Shown: positions 1-10,990, counted from the first letter of the stretch. The stretch is 64,000 bases of DNA from Ophiura sarsii (GCA_035610835.1 CM069452.1:8079109-8143108), one strand, 5' to 3'. Notes: a model not told the origin generated them from the letters alone. A program made the numbers and translations.

Positions 1-80
1 TCATGATTACAGAGTGGTTTTCGATTACTGAAATCATGAAATACTTCAAATCCCACATCTATGACACAGTATCAAGAGAA
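1..80 (+). repeat. Dispersed repeat, copy of 54071-54146
   Basis: About 76 bp nearly identical to 54071-54146 in the same orientation; the similarity is cut by the window edge on the left. Confidence 0.8.
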
Positions 81-263
81 GTCAAATACTCTCGCACAAT
101 CACCTGGATGTGTAGTTATAATGACAAATCAAATATTACAATTCTGTAGCATGGACATTAAAATAGAGCTAGATAAATTTCATATATAATATTAATAACC
201 ACATCTGCAAAATCTCAATCAAGAATTAATATATATGGCAACTGCTATCTGTATCAAAAGGTA

Positions 264-345
264 GCCTACATACAGGATGAGTTAAAACCTGCAATAGTGG
301 AAAACAGCCATCTGGAAGTTTGATCAATTGTAAACGTTGCAAGAA
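264..345 (+). repeat. Partial mariner-type terminal repeat
   Basis: Contains ACAGGATGAGTTAAAACC and CTGCAATAGTGGAAAACAGC, matching the terminal inverted repeat of the 48384-50520 element. No opposite end was found nearby. The 320-676 reading frame that follows resembles nothing I recognise. Confidence 0.55.
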
Positions 346-649
346 TGACATTATTTGTCATAACTTTATGTATGTGTCCACGAGATTTAAAGAAACCTAC
401 ACACATGTTGATGGATACTTGTTTCAAAATAACCCGCTCACACTCGTGCGCTCCAGCTCCCTTTTACCATTTGTATTGAGTTTTGATCATGGCATGAACG
501 TCAGAAAAGTAATCGAGGTTCAAATTGCAAAGACAATGAAACAAAGCAACTCATCGCAATCTGGCGAGAGCCTGACATTTAGGCAAAGATCGACACCAAG
601 AAAGGCTCCAAAAAGTTGGTGTTGGACGAGATCGCCAGCACGAAGTGTC

Positions 650-1413
650 AGGCAGCGATCAATTTTTTGTTTTTAAATACACGATCGGGCAAGGCTAGGT
701 TAACTTTTGCTTGCCCAATTATGCATGAATAATATTGCAATATTTTTAAGACTTAGAAAATGGTATTGATGGGTCAGATTTCTTGCCGATTATGCCATTT
801 TGTGCCATCATTATTTGGACAATTGGTAGCAAACTACACAATCGCCATTTTCCCTTCCCATCATGCAATAGCCGCTATCTTCAACTGACCTAAATCATCA
901 TTACACATGCGTTGTGACCGTGGGAAAGGTCCATTTTACCATTTTTAATTTCTTTCAGATTTTTTCGACTTTCCAAGCCCGAAAAAATGATGTCATGCAA
1001 ATAAATAGAGACCACATGTTTTGATTCGAGATAACTCGAGATTTCCAGAGATCTTGCTAAATCGCCACTCTTGCCCGGCTCAAAACATGTGCATTAAGTC
1101 TTCGATCGCCAAAATTGCGGTGTCTGATGGCAAGGTTCTTATTTTTATGAATGAAAACCTACGAGCGGCATTGTTTTATTTATTAAATAATAACGGAAGG
1201 GAATTAATGAAGGAATAATGGTGTACATCTTTGTGTTTCATTACAAAGGTAAAACTGACTACAAACTTAGGATATTATTGCCAAATTGGCGACTTTATTA
1301 TGCTTTCTTGTGGATTGCCCGATCGGGCACCATGTCCTTGTGTTCAGCTAGTCCGGACAAAATAATGATTGCCCCGGGCTATCGGACAGGCAATTTGTCG
1401 CAGCCTGCGAAGT
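650..1413 (+). repeat. Dispersed repeat A, copy 1
   Basis: About 760 bp similar to 50784-51568 in the same orientation. Both ends carry GCCCGATCGGGC-like words in opposed arrangement, suggesting a degenerate DNA transposon. Short frames inside are not conserved enough to call a gene. Confidence 0.75.
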
Positions 1414-1469
1414 GTGCAACAGATACTTAGCACACTTCACAATTAAAGACCTAAAGAAAAAATAATAAA

Positions 1470-1840
1470 GGCTACTCGTTATTGTTTGAGGATAATAGTT
1501 AGAGGTAAATGTCGTCTGCTAAAGTTTGAAGTGAATAATCTGTCTTTTTTAAATAGTCATCTGCTTAAAAGGATTGTTAAGACTATTATGTAGTCTGCTA
1601 AGGATCCATCAAACAAATTACGTTCGACACGAGGGAACTTTATACACGAGCCAGCCAGGAAATGCTGTCACATTGTAACGCTGGCTTTAGGTGTCATCTT
1701 GTAAAATGTGAATGCAACTAAGTTATAAAGCAGTGGCTAGCGGGTGGATGCTGAAATTCTTGTACATATTGTAAAATGTGTCGCATTTGCTCATGCCATT
1801 GTGCTCACTGTATGGGACAAAACATTGCATCCTTTTGCCT
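1470..1840 (+). repeat. Dispersed repeat B, copy 1
   Basis: Same orientation and high similarity to 57405-57810 (TTGTTTGAGGATAATAG at the start, TCGCATTTGCTCATGCCATT near the end). Confidence 0.8.
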
Positions 1841-2094
1841 CACAGCTTTCTCAGGAAGATTTTCTCCTATTTTCCCCAAAAGAAATCTTAGTGTTTTGAA
1901 TATATCTTTTTGCTCTGCATTTTTCAACTTGGTCTGTTTTCCCTCCCCTTTCAATTTGGACATAGCAAGCAACCCTCAACAAATTCAGATACACCATAAA
2001 TACTAGAAAGCGTTTATGGATATACCAAGGCATTACATTCTTCTGTGTCAGTATTGGGTGCATTGCCACGCCACAGCATAGAAAGGGATGGTCT

Positions 2095-2640
2095 CAAGGA
2101 TATCTTTGCCTCAGCTTTTATGTGGTCCCCATTAATATGAGGATAGCCCGCATATATTTCCCTTAGCTTTTCAATAATATAGCAGCACAAAAGGGTCTCT
2201 TGCAGAAACATCTTTACCTTAGCTTTTACAGCAAACATATGCCTGCATATTAAAGGTTGATGATATTGAAGATGCATAAATTTATCTTTACTTTGGCTTT
2301 ACAGTTTCAGCACAAAAAGGGTAAATGCTCCTGTGGATATCATGGATATAGCTTCACCTACTTAAGCAGAGAAATGATATACGCTCATGCAGATACATCT
2401 TTACTATTAACTTTTTTTTAAATAATCAAACAGTAGCATACAGTAGAAAGAAAATAAGCTCTTGAAGATTTGTATTCTTACCTTGGCTTCTATAGCGTAT
2501 GACGTATAACAGCACAGAAACGGTCTATGCTATTGATTGAGGATAGTGGATACATATCTTGTTGCTATTATACAGTATAACAGCACATAAAGGGTATATT
2601 ATGCTATTGAGGATACATATCTTTACCCAGTCTTTTATAC
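2095..2640 (+). repeat. Degenerate tandem repeat
   Basis: Roughly six diverged units of about 90 bp sharing TATCTTTACCTTGGCTTTTA and AACAGCACAAAAAGGGT words. No coding potential. Confidence 0.6.
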
Positions 2641-3200
2641 CAATGAATTTCTAGTACAGGGATACTTATGTGCGCCAAGTCGTTTGAAGCTATGTGTGTT
2701 TCGAACCAAGATAAAGAACGTGTAGTATTTAGCCCTGTCATGAAATAACTCAACAACAAGTCATCAATAAATATTCACTCTCGTTCCCTGAACGATTGCA
2801 TCTATTAGTATCGATCTGAACAATATGCACACATTATCCATTGTGCGCGTGGGTTCGAGTTTAGTTCTATAACAACAGTGGGTGGAGAAGTTATATACAA
2901 TTATCACACATATAGTAAAATCAATCGGACACGGTGAATGTATGTGATAATTTAATACGTTGAAATTGTTAGAAGTATTTACACTTTCACCGTGCCATCT
3001 CGTTTTTAATGTTAGTTTTGTGTCACAACAGCCACTACAAGGGCCATATTGTTGTCGCAAGAGACTACCAATGCCCATACTAATCACCGCTCTATTCAAA
3101 CACGCCATGTCATACAGGTGCTATGAAACACACATAGTATCAGTTCTTATTCGACATTTCAATAGAGATCATAATCCCTGTACTAGAAAATCTTTGTTTA
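2640..3200 (+). repeat. Dispersed repeat C, inverted relative to 59930-60470
   Basis: Reverse complement of 59930-60470 with substitutions and small indels. The apparent 82-aa frame at 2960 has an equivalent on the minus strand of the other copy, which reflects repeat copying rather than a proven gene. Confidence 0.8.
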
Positions 3201-3479
3201 TACAGTAAAGATGATATCTGCAAAAACAACCTGACATCTAATCCATACATCTTAAAGGGAACACTGCATGACAAGCCAGAGTGTTTAAATACTTTTCAGA
3301 TCAGGTATGACGCATTTTACTACTTTCAGATATGTGGTCAGGAAATGGATAATAAGAAAAAAATGCATATTTTATTTAAACAAAGAAAATAAGAAACACC
3401 AAGGTTAAACAACAATGATAAAACCTGGTATAATAAATGACAATGATTTTTTCATGGCCCATTAAATGTGCTACGATGC

Positions 3480-3680
3480 ATATTTGTATTCATTTATTCA
3501 CATGACTGGATAATAATTGATCAAGATTTATTGGCTAATCAATCAATTTTAATATTGATCATTCAACTACTTTACTACATTGGAGACCTCTTTATGACCA
3601 CAAACATACATTATTTTACCATAGATGAAATGGATTATGAAAAAACATATATATAAAATATACATAGAATCTTGTTTATC
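3480..3680 (+). repeat. Dispersed repeat D, copy 1
   Basis: Same orientation as 58870-59060; shares ATAATTGATCAA and ATTTAATATTGATCATTCA-type words. Confidence 0.65.
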
Positions 3681-3958
3681 ACAAAAATTATAGCCTCATA
3701 GATAATGAAGGTATGGATGGCGAGGTAAGTACTTTCTATTGAAACTATGCTCGTCTCGGTTTAAAATACGCGAACACAAAAGCCTGTGTAATCTTTTGCA
3801 CTGTCATGAAACAACTTCTCACAATTCATAAATAAAACGTCACTCTCGTTTCCATGCGTTAAATATTTATTTAAAAATATGTGTTCGTTGTCCATCAAAC
3901 TCATGGGTTTGAGTTTAGGTGTTTTTAAGAACTGGGTAAGGTAGATGTCCCGGGGGGG

Positions 3959-4265
3959 CAGGGGTAGAATTTCGCCGCGAATCGATTTGCGTAAAAACAC
4001 TACAGCGTGAATCCATGTGGATTCACGCAAAAAAAAATAATAATAATAATTTTTCTTTTACTTTTTTTTTTTTAAAGTACAAAACAGGACCTTAGATGAC
4101 TGGTATTTGACCCTTAGTCAACAAACATGCCGAATTTGGAAGTTGTGCAAGCTTATAGCCTTATTCTTGATATTATTTCCATTCATTTCGCAAAAATCCA
4201 TGGATTCTCAAAATTTGCGAGAATCCATTTGGATTCTCGCAGCTCATAACGAAATTCTACCCCTG
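3959..4265. mobile_element. hAT-like MITE
   Basis: 307 bp with perfect 16-bp terminal inverted repeats CAGGGGTAGAATTTCG. The CAGGG start is common in hAT elements. Flanking runs of G hide any target duplication. Internal GAATCCATGTGGATTC palindromes. Confidence 0.75.
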
Positions 4266-4599
4266 GGGGGGGGGGGGGGGGTGGGGGGCACTCAACTTTT
4301 TTTGGGATAGGGGTGTGCCGCCCAGGGTCTCAAAAAGGGGGGGGGCTACAGAACTGAACTGAGTGGATTTTATGACGAAAAATAGGGTCTTAGGAACTGA
4401 TTTTTTCAAAAAAGTAGGTCTTGAGAACTGGTCTATAGTTCAATTTTGATTAGCAAGAACGCAAATTTGCGATTATTTTTGGATTTAGAACGCGATATTT
4501 TCGAAGAATTGGGGCTTTGGAACGCAAAATTTCGCGATTTTTGAATTTTTAATAAAATTGGGGTCTTAAGAACTGATGCAGGCTCAAAAGGGGGGTCAT
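4266..4599 (+). repeat. Older repeat split by the LTR element
   Basis: G-rich repeat with recurring GGGTCTT and GAACTG words. It ends at the GTCAT target and continues at 10131-10190 with AGCAGAGGGTGAAAAGGGGG and a matching GGGTCTTC word. The two halves form one pre-existing repeat. Confidence 0.65.
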
Positions 4600-4787
4600 T
4601 GTCGGGAGGCGTAACGGAGGTGTAAAAGACCGTAGAAATGCTACATCTTGGCGTACACAATTGTATCAGTCGGAGTACAAGTTTAATCACGCATTGCGAG
4701 CACCGCGCATGCACATATCAATTAAGCCTTATATGGAATATATGGAATACGTAAACATATAGGGTGTATCAAACACATCGTATAACA
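4600..4787 (-). repeat. 3' LTR
   Basis: Partner of the LTR at 9943-10130, preceded on the plus strand by GTCAT at 4595-4599. The near identity implies a recent insertion. Confidence 0.95.
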
Positions 4788-4801
4788 TCTCCCTTCCTTT
4801 T
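4788..4801 (-). other. Polypurine tract
   Basis: Minus-strand AAAAGGAAGGGAGA directly abutting the 3' LTR, as required for plus-strand priming in LTR retrotransposons. Confidence 0.85.
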
Positions 4802-5677
4802 AAATGGATTTGGGTTTACACAAGTTCACATAAATCAAAGTATCAGGCAATTATGATTTGATTACAAAGAGTGCTTTCGCGCACAATGATATAGATTCAT
4901 TTTGAATCATTGTTAACATAACATGTTACACGAGTCCTTTTCCTCACATAAATGATATAATCTGAATTTCAATATGAAACTTCTGACTCTTTCTTGACTG
5001 CTGTTTTTGTTAACTTTAACAAACATTTGAACGTTTAAAGAACACTGTCAAAGCAGTATTAAACTTCATAAACTGATTAACCTTAATTAGCCTTAAAGAA
5101 TTAAGCAGAGCGAAGGTGCTAACTCTGTTTACAAGCAATGAACGCAAAGGGTTTATTTTGCCCTACTACACCCGTTCATGCATACTACAGTTCGTTAGTG
5201 TGCCATTCCTTTACACACAAGATAAGATGATTTTCACTTTCATTTCCATCTCCATCCACATGAAAACAATTTTTTATCTGCATCCTTTGGAAAACAATGT
5301 AGCGTCTGCATCCACATGAAAACATTTTATCAGCATCCATTGAAAACAATAGCATTCATTGTTGACGAATCCTTTCCAAAATAACTGCTTGATCATATTC
5401 ATATGATACATTTCATAACTGCTTGATCATATTCATATGATACATTTCATGTTGGGCACAACATTTCATTGAAAACTTTGGCTCTGTTAGTTTTTTACAA
5501 TGAGCCAACTTTGATGCATATTTGTATAGATGCATTTTCCTGTATTTTTGTGAATATGGTGATCATTCTATTTTGATCGAAGTTTTATAACATTTCACAG
5601 ACTCATTTTAACACCAATATAACCTGTAAATAAAACATTTGTAAAACAGTTTCTAACATTGTAATGAACATTTTTGT
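4788..5677 (-). other. Non-coding 3' region of the LTR element
   Basis: About 890 bp between the integrase stop and the 3' LTR. No reading frame is credible. It contains a 34-bp tandem duplication around 5383-5450 (TGATCATATTCATATGATAC twice). Confidence 0.7.
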
Positions 5678-6829
5678 TTACACTAGCATGACTAGATACT
5701 GTAAATGTACATAGTCTTTGAGTCTTGTAGGTTTATGAACTTTTCTGCCGCTTCTTGTTTGACATACTGCAGGTTTCTCTGTCTGTGTTGATGTAATCTT
5801 GTCCGGTGTTATCTCTGCACTAGATGACTTGTGTAGAACTGCATTTCCAGTTGCGGTGATCTCTGCTGCTTTGCTGCTTGCGGTGATCTCTGCTGCTTTG
5901 CTGCTTGTGGTGATCTTTGGCTTTCTGCTTGCGGTGATTTCAGGTTCTTCTAAAGCTGTAGGCTCTTGAACTTGAATTTCTTCACTAGTTGTTCTGAGAT
6001 ACTTTCTGTTTCTTCTGTACTTTCTGCCATCTCCAGTCTGTACTAGGTAGGATCTTGGAGCTACTTTCTGCAAACATTTAGCGAGTCTCCATTCTTGTTT
6101 TGGAAAATCTAGCTGCAATCTGACAGTTTCACCACTCATGAGTTCTGGTAATGACTTAGTGTGCTTGTCATATTGTTTCTTGGCTTGTTTCTTTCGTTGC
6201 TCAATGTCTTTCTGTACATTGTCTACAACTTCTGGCTTGAGGAGTGCTTCTGCTGTTGGTAAGAGTGTCTTTGTTCTGCGTGACATCAGTCGCTGTACTG
6301 GGCTACTTCCAGTCTTATTTGGAGTATTTCTCCATTCTAATATGGCGAGATGTAAGTCCTGTTTTGTCTGTTGGACTTTCTTGATTAATTTCTTTGCAAT
6401 TTTAACTGCACTTTCTGCTTTACCGTTACTCTGGCTGTAACGTGGCGAGCTGGTTACATGATCAATCTGCCATGTATCTGTAAAGTCTTTATATTCACTG
6501 GAGTTGAATTGTGGACCGTTGTCTGAAATTATCTTGTCCACTGTTCCATATCTGCTAAGGTGAGTCTTGGTACATTCAACAACTGCTGCTGACGTTGTGT
6601 CTCCTGTTATTTTGTCTAATTCCCAGAAATCGCTGTAATGATCCACTGTAATCAAGTATGTTTGATTGTAAAGAGTGAAGAGATCTTGGGAGATTGTTGC
6701 CCATGCTCTGTTTGGAATTTCATGTGACAACATTGGTTCTTTGGTCTGATGATCTTGATAGGTGTTGCAAGCTGCACAGTGTTCAATCATGTCCTTTATC
6801 TGTGCAGTCATTCCAAGCCAAAATATCAC
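5678..6829 (-). CDS. Integrase of the LTR element
   Basis: 383 codons from the first ATG; coding sense continues upstream in frame into the 45-bp inverted repeat (to about 6886), which supplies the two histidines of the HHCC zinc domain. Residues C18 and C21 complete it. The catalytic triad D49, D103, E139 has the D,D-35-E spacing of retroviral-type integrases. The C-terminal tail contains short repeats of an EITASSKAA-like unit near residues 300-340. Confidence 0.92.
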   Translation of the reverse strand: MIFWLGMTAQIKDMIEHCAACNTYQDHQTKEPMLSHEIPNRAWATISQDLFTLYNQTYLITVDHYSDFWELDKITGDTTSAAVVECTKTHLSRYGTVDKIISDNGPQFNSSEYKDFTDTWQIDHVTSSPRYSQSNGKAESAVKIAKKLIKKVQQTKQDLHLAILEWRNTPNKTGSSPVQRLMSRRTKTLLPTAEALLKPEVVDNVQKDIEQRKKQAKKQYDKHTKSLPELMSGETVRLQLDFPKQEWRLAKCLQKVAPRSYLVQTGDGRKYRRNRKYLRTTSEEIQVQEPTALEEPEITASRKPKITTSSKAAEITASSKAAEITATGNAVLHKSSSAEITPDKITSTQTEKPAVCQTRSGRKVHKPTRLKDYVHLQYLVMLV

Positions 6830-6843
6830 ATCTTTGGCTCGGC

Positions 6844-6888
6844 GAAGACTAGCTTCAATGCCTTGATGACTGGCATGTATCTTCTTTA
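6844..6888. repeat. 45-bp inverted repeat, left copy
   Basis: Perfect reverse complement of 8536-8580. It encodes the start of the integrase zinc domain on the minus strand and marks the left breakpoint of the inverted pol segment. Confidence 0.95.
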
Positions 6889-8726
6889 TGTATTCACGGG
6901 ACTAGGCCGTCTTCCAGGAAAGTACGATATAGATACAGATAAAACAGTGAAACCTGTACAACATGCACCCAGAAGAGTGCCAGTACCCTTGAAAGCCAAG
7001 TTGAAAGAGAAAATTAAAGACTTGCAGAAGAGAAAGATTATAACACCTGTGAAGGAAAGTACTCCATGGATCTCCAGCATGATTTCAGTGCTAAAACCTG
7101 ACAAGATTCGAGTATGTCTTGACCCAAAGGACTTGAATAAAGCGATTCAACGACCAAAGTATTTGATGCCTACAGTTGATGAAATTCTACCAGATTTAGC
7201 AAAGGCCAGAGTTTTTTCAGTACTTGATGCGAAGGATGGTTTTCATCAAGTTGAACTTACTGAAGAAAGCTCACTCCTTACTTGCTTTTGGACTCCTTTT
7301 GGCAGATATAGATACCTCCGGATGCCTTTTGGAATAAACTCAGCCCCAGAAGAGTGGCAGAGACGTCAAGATGAGATTATATATGATCTTCCAGGTGTGA
7401 TTGCCATCGCAGATGATATCTTAGTTTACGGTTGTGGAGATACTCCTGAAGAGTACATGAAAGATCACAACGAGAATCTTCGTAGACTACTAGACAGAGC
7501 AAGAGAAGTTAACCTGAAGTTTAACAGGAAGAAGCTGAAACTGTGCCAACAATCAGTTAGGTACATGGGACACCTTCTTACATCTGAAGGATTGATGAGT
7601 GATCCAGCAAAGATAGAAGGCATCTTAGACATGCCACGGCCTGAAGATAAGCAACAAGTACAGACATTGCTTGGTTGTGTGAATTATTTGAGCCGATACT
7701 TACCACAGCTTTCAACAGTTGCTGAACCTCTACGTAAAGTGACCGAGAAGAATGTCATCTTTATGTGGGACCTCCCAAGAAGAGGCATTTCAGGAGATAA
7801 AGAAACTCCTGATTGCAGCCCCTGTGTTAAAGTACTATGACGTTACCGAAGAGGTAACAGTCCAAAGCGATGCTTCCGAGAAAGGACTTGGTGGAACCAT
7901 TCTACAAAATGGTCAACCAGTAGCATTCACATCACGAGCGTTGACTCCAACTGAGCAGAACTATGCACAGATTGAAAAGGAGTGTTTGGCGATAGTGTTT
8001 ACATGCGAAAGATATGATCAATATTTGCATGGAAGAGATCTTATAACCGTAAAGACATATCATAAACCGTTAATACCGATATTCAAGAAGCCGATAAGCC
8101 AAGCTCCGAAGAGACTTCAACGAATGATGTTGAGATTACAGAAATACAACCTGGATATTCAATACCAACCAGGACCTCAGATGTACATTGCTGACTGCCT
8201 GAGCAGAATCTTCACGAAGAAGTCACCGAAAGAAGATCAACCAACGTATCAGATCTTCAAGACGCAGTCAATATATGAAGAAATAGAGAATATCAATCAG
8301 CTGAGCTACATCAACATCAAAGAAATGACAGTTGAGAAGTTACAGAAAGCTACAGCTGAAGATCCAGAACTCCAACAGTTGAAGATGGCAGTTCTGCATG
8401 GATGGCCTGAGAAGCATGAAGCACAAGTAGCCCTGAAGCCTTATCAGAGTCTACAAGGTGAATTGACAGTCCAGAATGGATTAATCTACAGAGGCATGAA
8501 AGTCATTGTGCCGAGAGTCATGCAATCAGAAATGTTAAAGAAGATACATGCCAGTCATCAAGGCATTGAAGCTAGTCTTCAGCTTGACGTCAGTTGGAAA
8601 CATCTTCGGTTTCTTTTCTTTGGTCAATTTCTTCACATCTCTATGCGACATTACATTGCATGTTGCACCGGTGTCAATCTGACATTTCAGATAATCTCTC
8701 TTCCCAGTGCTTGTCTCAACCAGTAA
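6889..8726 (+). pseudogene. Inverted RT-RNase H segment of the LTR element, frameshifted
   Basis: Plus-strand coding DNA opposite to its element. The RT part carries LDAKDGFHQ near 7223 and the IADD active-site box at 7406-7417. RNase H carries SDAS near 7869, EKECLAIVF and YIADCLSR. The frame shifts near 7775 (about WDL), splitting RT from RNase H. The segment ends in the H-x3-H start of the integrase zinc domain inside the 45-bp inverted repeat; after 8580 the plus frame is only the antisense of gag-protease. Confidence 0.9.
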
Positions 8727-9809
8727 ATTTGTCATGATCTTCCGTGTTCCATCTTCCACGGTTCCAATGGTTTCTATCTTCAACGCGGACTCATCGGACT
8801 CGTTGAAATAAAGTTCATCACCATCATCTTCACTATCTGTGTTGGCTTCCTCAGTTTGATGCACGTTTTGTTTTCTCCGGCAAACCTGAGCGAGGTGATT
8901 GCGCCATCCACACTTACGGCAAGTCTTTCCGTAGGCAGGGCATGCTTCTTTTTCCTTTGCATGACTAGATCCACAGTATCCACAGTTGGACTTGTTATGT
9001 TCTTTAACTTTCTGTCCTGGTTTCTGTGAATGATAATCTGTCTTTTTCTTTGTCTCTGATTTCTTCTTGAAGGACTTTCTTTTGTTCTTGACATAGTTGA
9101 CTTGTTGTTCTCCATTCAGCACTTTCAGCTGGCGGGACGTCGCTTCACTTATCTGAAGAGCATCAATGGAATGTTTCAAATCCACTTCAGTCTCTTTTCG
9201 CCGAAATAGTCGGGCTCTTGCATTGGCGTCTGCACAACCAAGAACTAACCTGTCTCTGATCATTTCTTCTTCCATGATTTGGAATTTACACGGCGAAGCC
9301 AATTGTCTTAGGCGTAACAGATATTTGTCAATAGTTTCACTGTGCTGTTGTGATGCGGCGAAGAACAAATATCTATCGTAGAGAACATTTCTTGTGGGAG
9401 AAAAATGTTCCTTGAGTTTGTCTATGATCGTTTTAGGATCCTTCAATTCGTCAACAGTCAAGGTCAAACCTTTCAAATGCTTTCTGCATTCAGGTCCCAT
9501 CAGAGTTTTCAAAGTAGCAACTTGGACTGTACTATCTTTCTGAGTCAATTCCGTTGCAATTGAATAATCCTCATATGTTTCTTGGAATGCCTTCCAATTT
9601 TCTTCCACATTATTTCCACCACAACTCATCGGAGGTGGTGCGGGAATTTGATATGTAGCCATTTTCTGATACCGATCGTTTTTAATTATCGTACGTGCGT
9701 AAAATTCAAAGCTATTCTCAGTCCGTAGTCCAGAAACGCCCTCTTCAAACAGTGGTGCGTGTGTCTTCTGATTGCTTAGCAACACGGATTCTAAGCTTTT
9801 ACCGCTCAC
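8535..9809 (-). CDS. Gag-protease of the LTR element
   Basis: 424-codon frame. The first ATG is at 9809; an internal ATG at 9662 (MATYQIP) looks like the more usual gag start of Mag/SURL elements. Gag capsid-like region, a basic stretch, then a double cysteine knuckle (CGYCGSSH and CRKCGWRNHLAQVC), then an aspartic-protease DTG at 8667-8675. The frame runs into the 45-bp inverted repeat and stops there, so the protein is cut off soon after the protease active site. The usual linker between protease and RT is missing. Confidence 0.9.
   Translation of the reverse strand: MSGKSLESVLLSNQKTHAPLFEEGVSGLRTENSFEFYARTIIKNDRYQKMATYQIPAPPPMSCGGNNVEENWKAFQETYEDYSIATELTQKDSTVQVATLKTLMGPECRKHLKGLTLTVDELKDPKTIIDKLKEHFSPTRNVLYDRYLFFAASQQHSETIDKYLLRLRQLASPCKFQIMEEEMIRDRLVLGCADANARARLFRRKETEVDLKHSIDALQISEATSRQLKVLNGEQQVNYVKNKRKSFKKKSETKKKTDYHSQKPGQKVKEHNKSNCGYCGSSHAKEKEACPAYGKTCRKCGWRNHLAQVCRRKQNVHQTEEANTDSEDDGDELYFNESDESALKIETIGTVEDGTRKIMTNLLVETSTGKRDYLKCQIDTGATCNVMSHRDVKKLTKEKKPKMFPTDVKLKTSFNALMTGMYLL
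8536..8580. repeat. 45-bp inverted repeat, right copy
   Basis: Perfect reverse complement of 6844-6888; marks the right breakpoint between gag-protease and the inverted RT segment. Confidence 0.95.
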
Positions 9810-9924
9810 GATCGTAAATTTCTCATTTCAGTTTAGGCCCTTTCATGGTCCTATATTTCAGTCATATAGTTCATTTCTTACGATTTTTTAGGTTCATCAG
9901 GTGCTATAACTCTTCGTTGTAAGC

Positions 9925-9942
9925 TACCACATCTGATATCCA
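9925..9942 (-). other. Primer-binding site
   Basis: Minus-strand TGGATATCAGATGTGGTA immediately inside the 5' LTR. A leading TGG, complementary to a tRNA CCA end, is expected of an LTR-element PBS. The tRNA was not identified. Confidence 0.7.
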
Positions 9943-10130
9943 TGTCGGGAGGCGTAACGGAGGTGTAAAAGACCGTAGAAATGCTACATCTTGGCGTACA
10001 CAATTGTATCAGTCGGAGTACAAGTTTAATCACGCATTGCGAGCACCGCGCATGCACATATCAATTAAGCCTTTTATGGAATATATGGAATACGTAAACA
10101 TATAGGGTGTATCAAACACATCGTATAACA
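9943..10130 (-). repeat. 5' LTR
   Basis: 188-bp direct repeat of 4600-4787, differing at one base (TTTTATGG versus TTATATGG). It begins TG and ends CA and is followed by the GTCAT target duplication. Confidence 0.95.
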
Positions 10131-10429
10131 GTCATAAGAGCTAGCAGCAGAGGGTGAAAAGGGGGTCTTCAGCGCGGCACATACCTTTACCCTTTTCCAA
10201 TGTCATGTCTATACAATTTCACAAAGAGTGTTATATCAATCGCATCAGTAGATGTGCATATTAATTTAATATATTTAGAATATTAGAAATAATAGAATTT
10301 TTACATCGGCTTCTTTTTCAAACTTTTGTTATATATCCCATCCACTTCAATGAAATATGCTGTTGCTGCAATAGACTAGCGGTACACACATTTATCACTG
10401 GGCTTTTCATACATGCGGGTTATACAGGT

Positions 10430-10990
10430 GTGAGCAAGACGCACATAGTATCAGCTCTACACAACATTTCAATGGGATTTCAATAGACATGTTTGTCCCT
10501 GTATTCAAGGTCTATTGTAATCAAATAGAGATGGAAGTAGACATGCTTCAAATATTCATCAAAAACTCCAGACCTCGACGAGGCTTCGTAGCTTACTGTA
10601 CCAATCACATCACAGGCTCTACCACTAGAGGGCAGTATTACAAATCTAACAGTAAGGTCAGAGCAGTTCAAAGCAAGGTGTCATATCATGCAGATGGCCC
10701 CTCAAGCAGATTGCAAGGTCTTTGAAAGACCTCTTTTAAGTCAGCAACTGAGTAACTACCTCGCACCATAAAGTGCTCAACCATTGACAACACTCATGTG
10801 CCGCATGGGACATGCTGTGAAAGGTTTTTTAGCTGTAGAAGTAGTACAGGAATGTCCTTATTTTGGATTTCCCAAAAGAGTGTTAATGCATGCACTAAAC
10901 ATGCAGCGCTTTGGAACCTTCCCTCACATGGAACGAAGCTAGGCAAGATTTGTTTTCCAGGTGAATAGAAAACATCACTCACATTAGTCA
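10430..10990 (+). repeat. Dispersed repeat E, copy 1
   Basis: Strong direct similarity to 59100-59570 from the CTTCAAATATTCAT start to the ATGCAGC..TTTGTTTTC end. Part of the end also recurs at 60570-60680. Non-coding. Confidence 0.8.

Larger units (their letters stand above)
4600..10130 (-). mobile_element. Full-length Ty3/gypsy (Mag/SURL-like) LTR retrotransposon with inverted pol segment
   Basis: A 5.5-kb element read on the minus strand. 188-bp LTRs (TG...CA) differ at one base. A perfect 5-bp target duplication GTCAT flanks it (4595-4599 and 10131-10135). A primer-binding site starting TGG abuts the 5' LTR and a purine tract abuts the 3' LTR. Gag-protease and integrase lie on the minus strand, but the RT-RNase H segment 6889-8535 lies on the plus strand between perfect 45-bp inverted repeats. 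It is inserted in an older repeat that resumes after 10135. A one-base-scale frameshift in RNase H and the inversion make this copy non-autonomous. Confidence 0.95.

Noticed and set aside
320..676. 118-codon open frame
   Set aside because: No recognisable motif, overlaps repeat-derived sequence, and codon pattern is not protein-like.
2960..3208. 82-codon frame resembling the 59717-60142 minus-strand frame
   Set aside because: Similarity follows from the two loci being copies of one dispersed repeat. No known family and frames break outside the shared part.
8780..9115. 111-codon minus-strand frame
   Set aside because: Out-of-frame shadow of the gag-protease gene.
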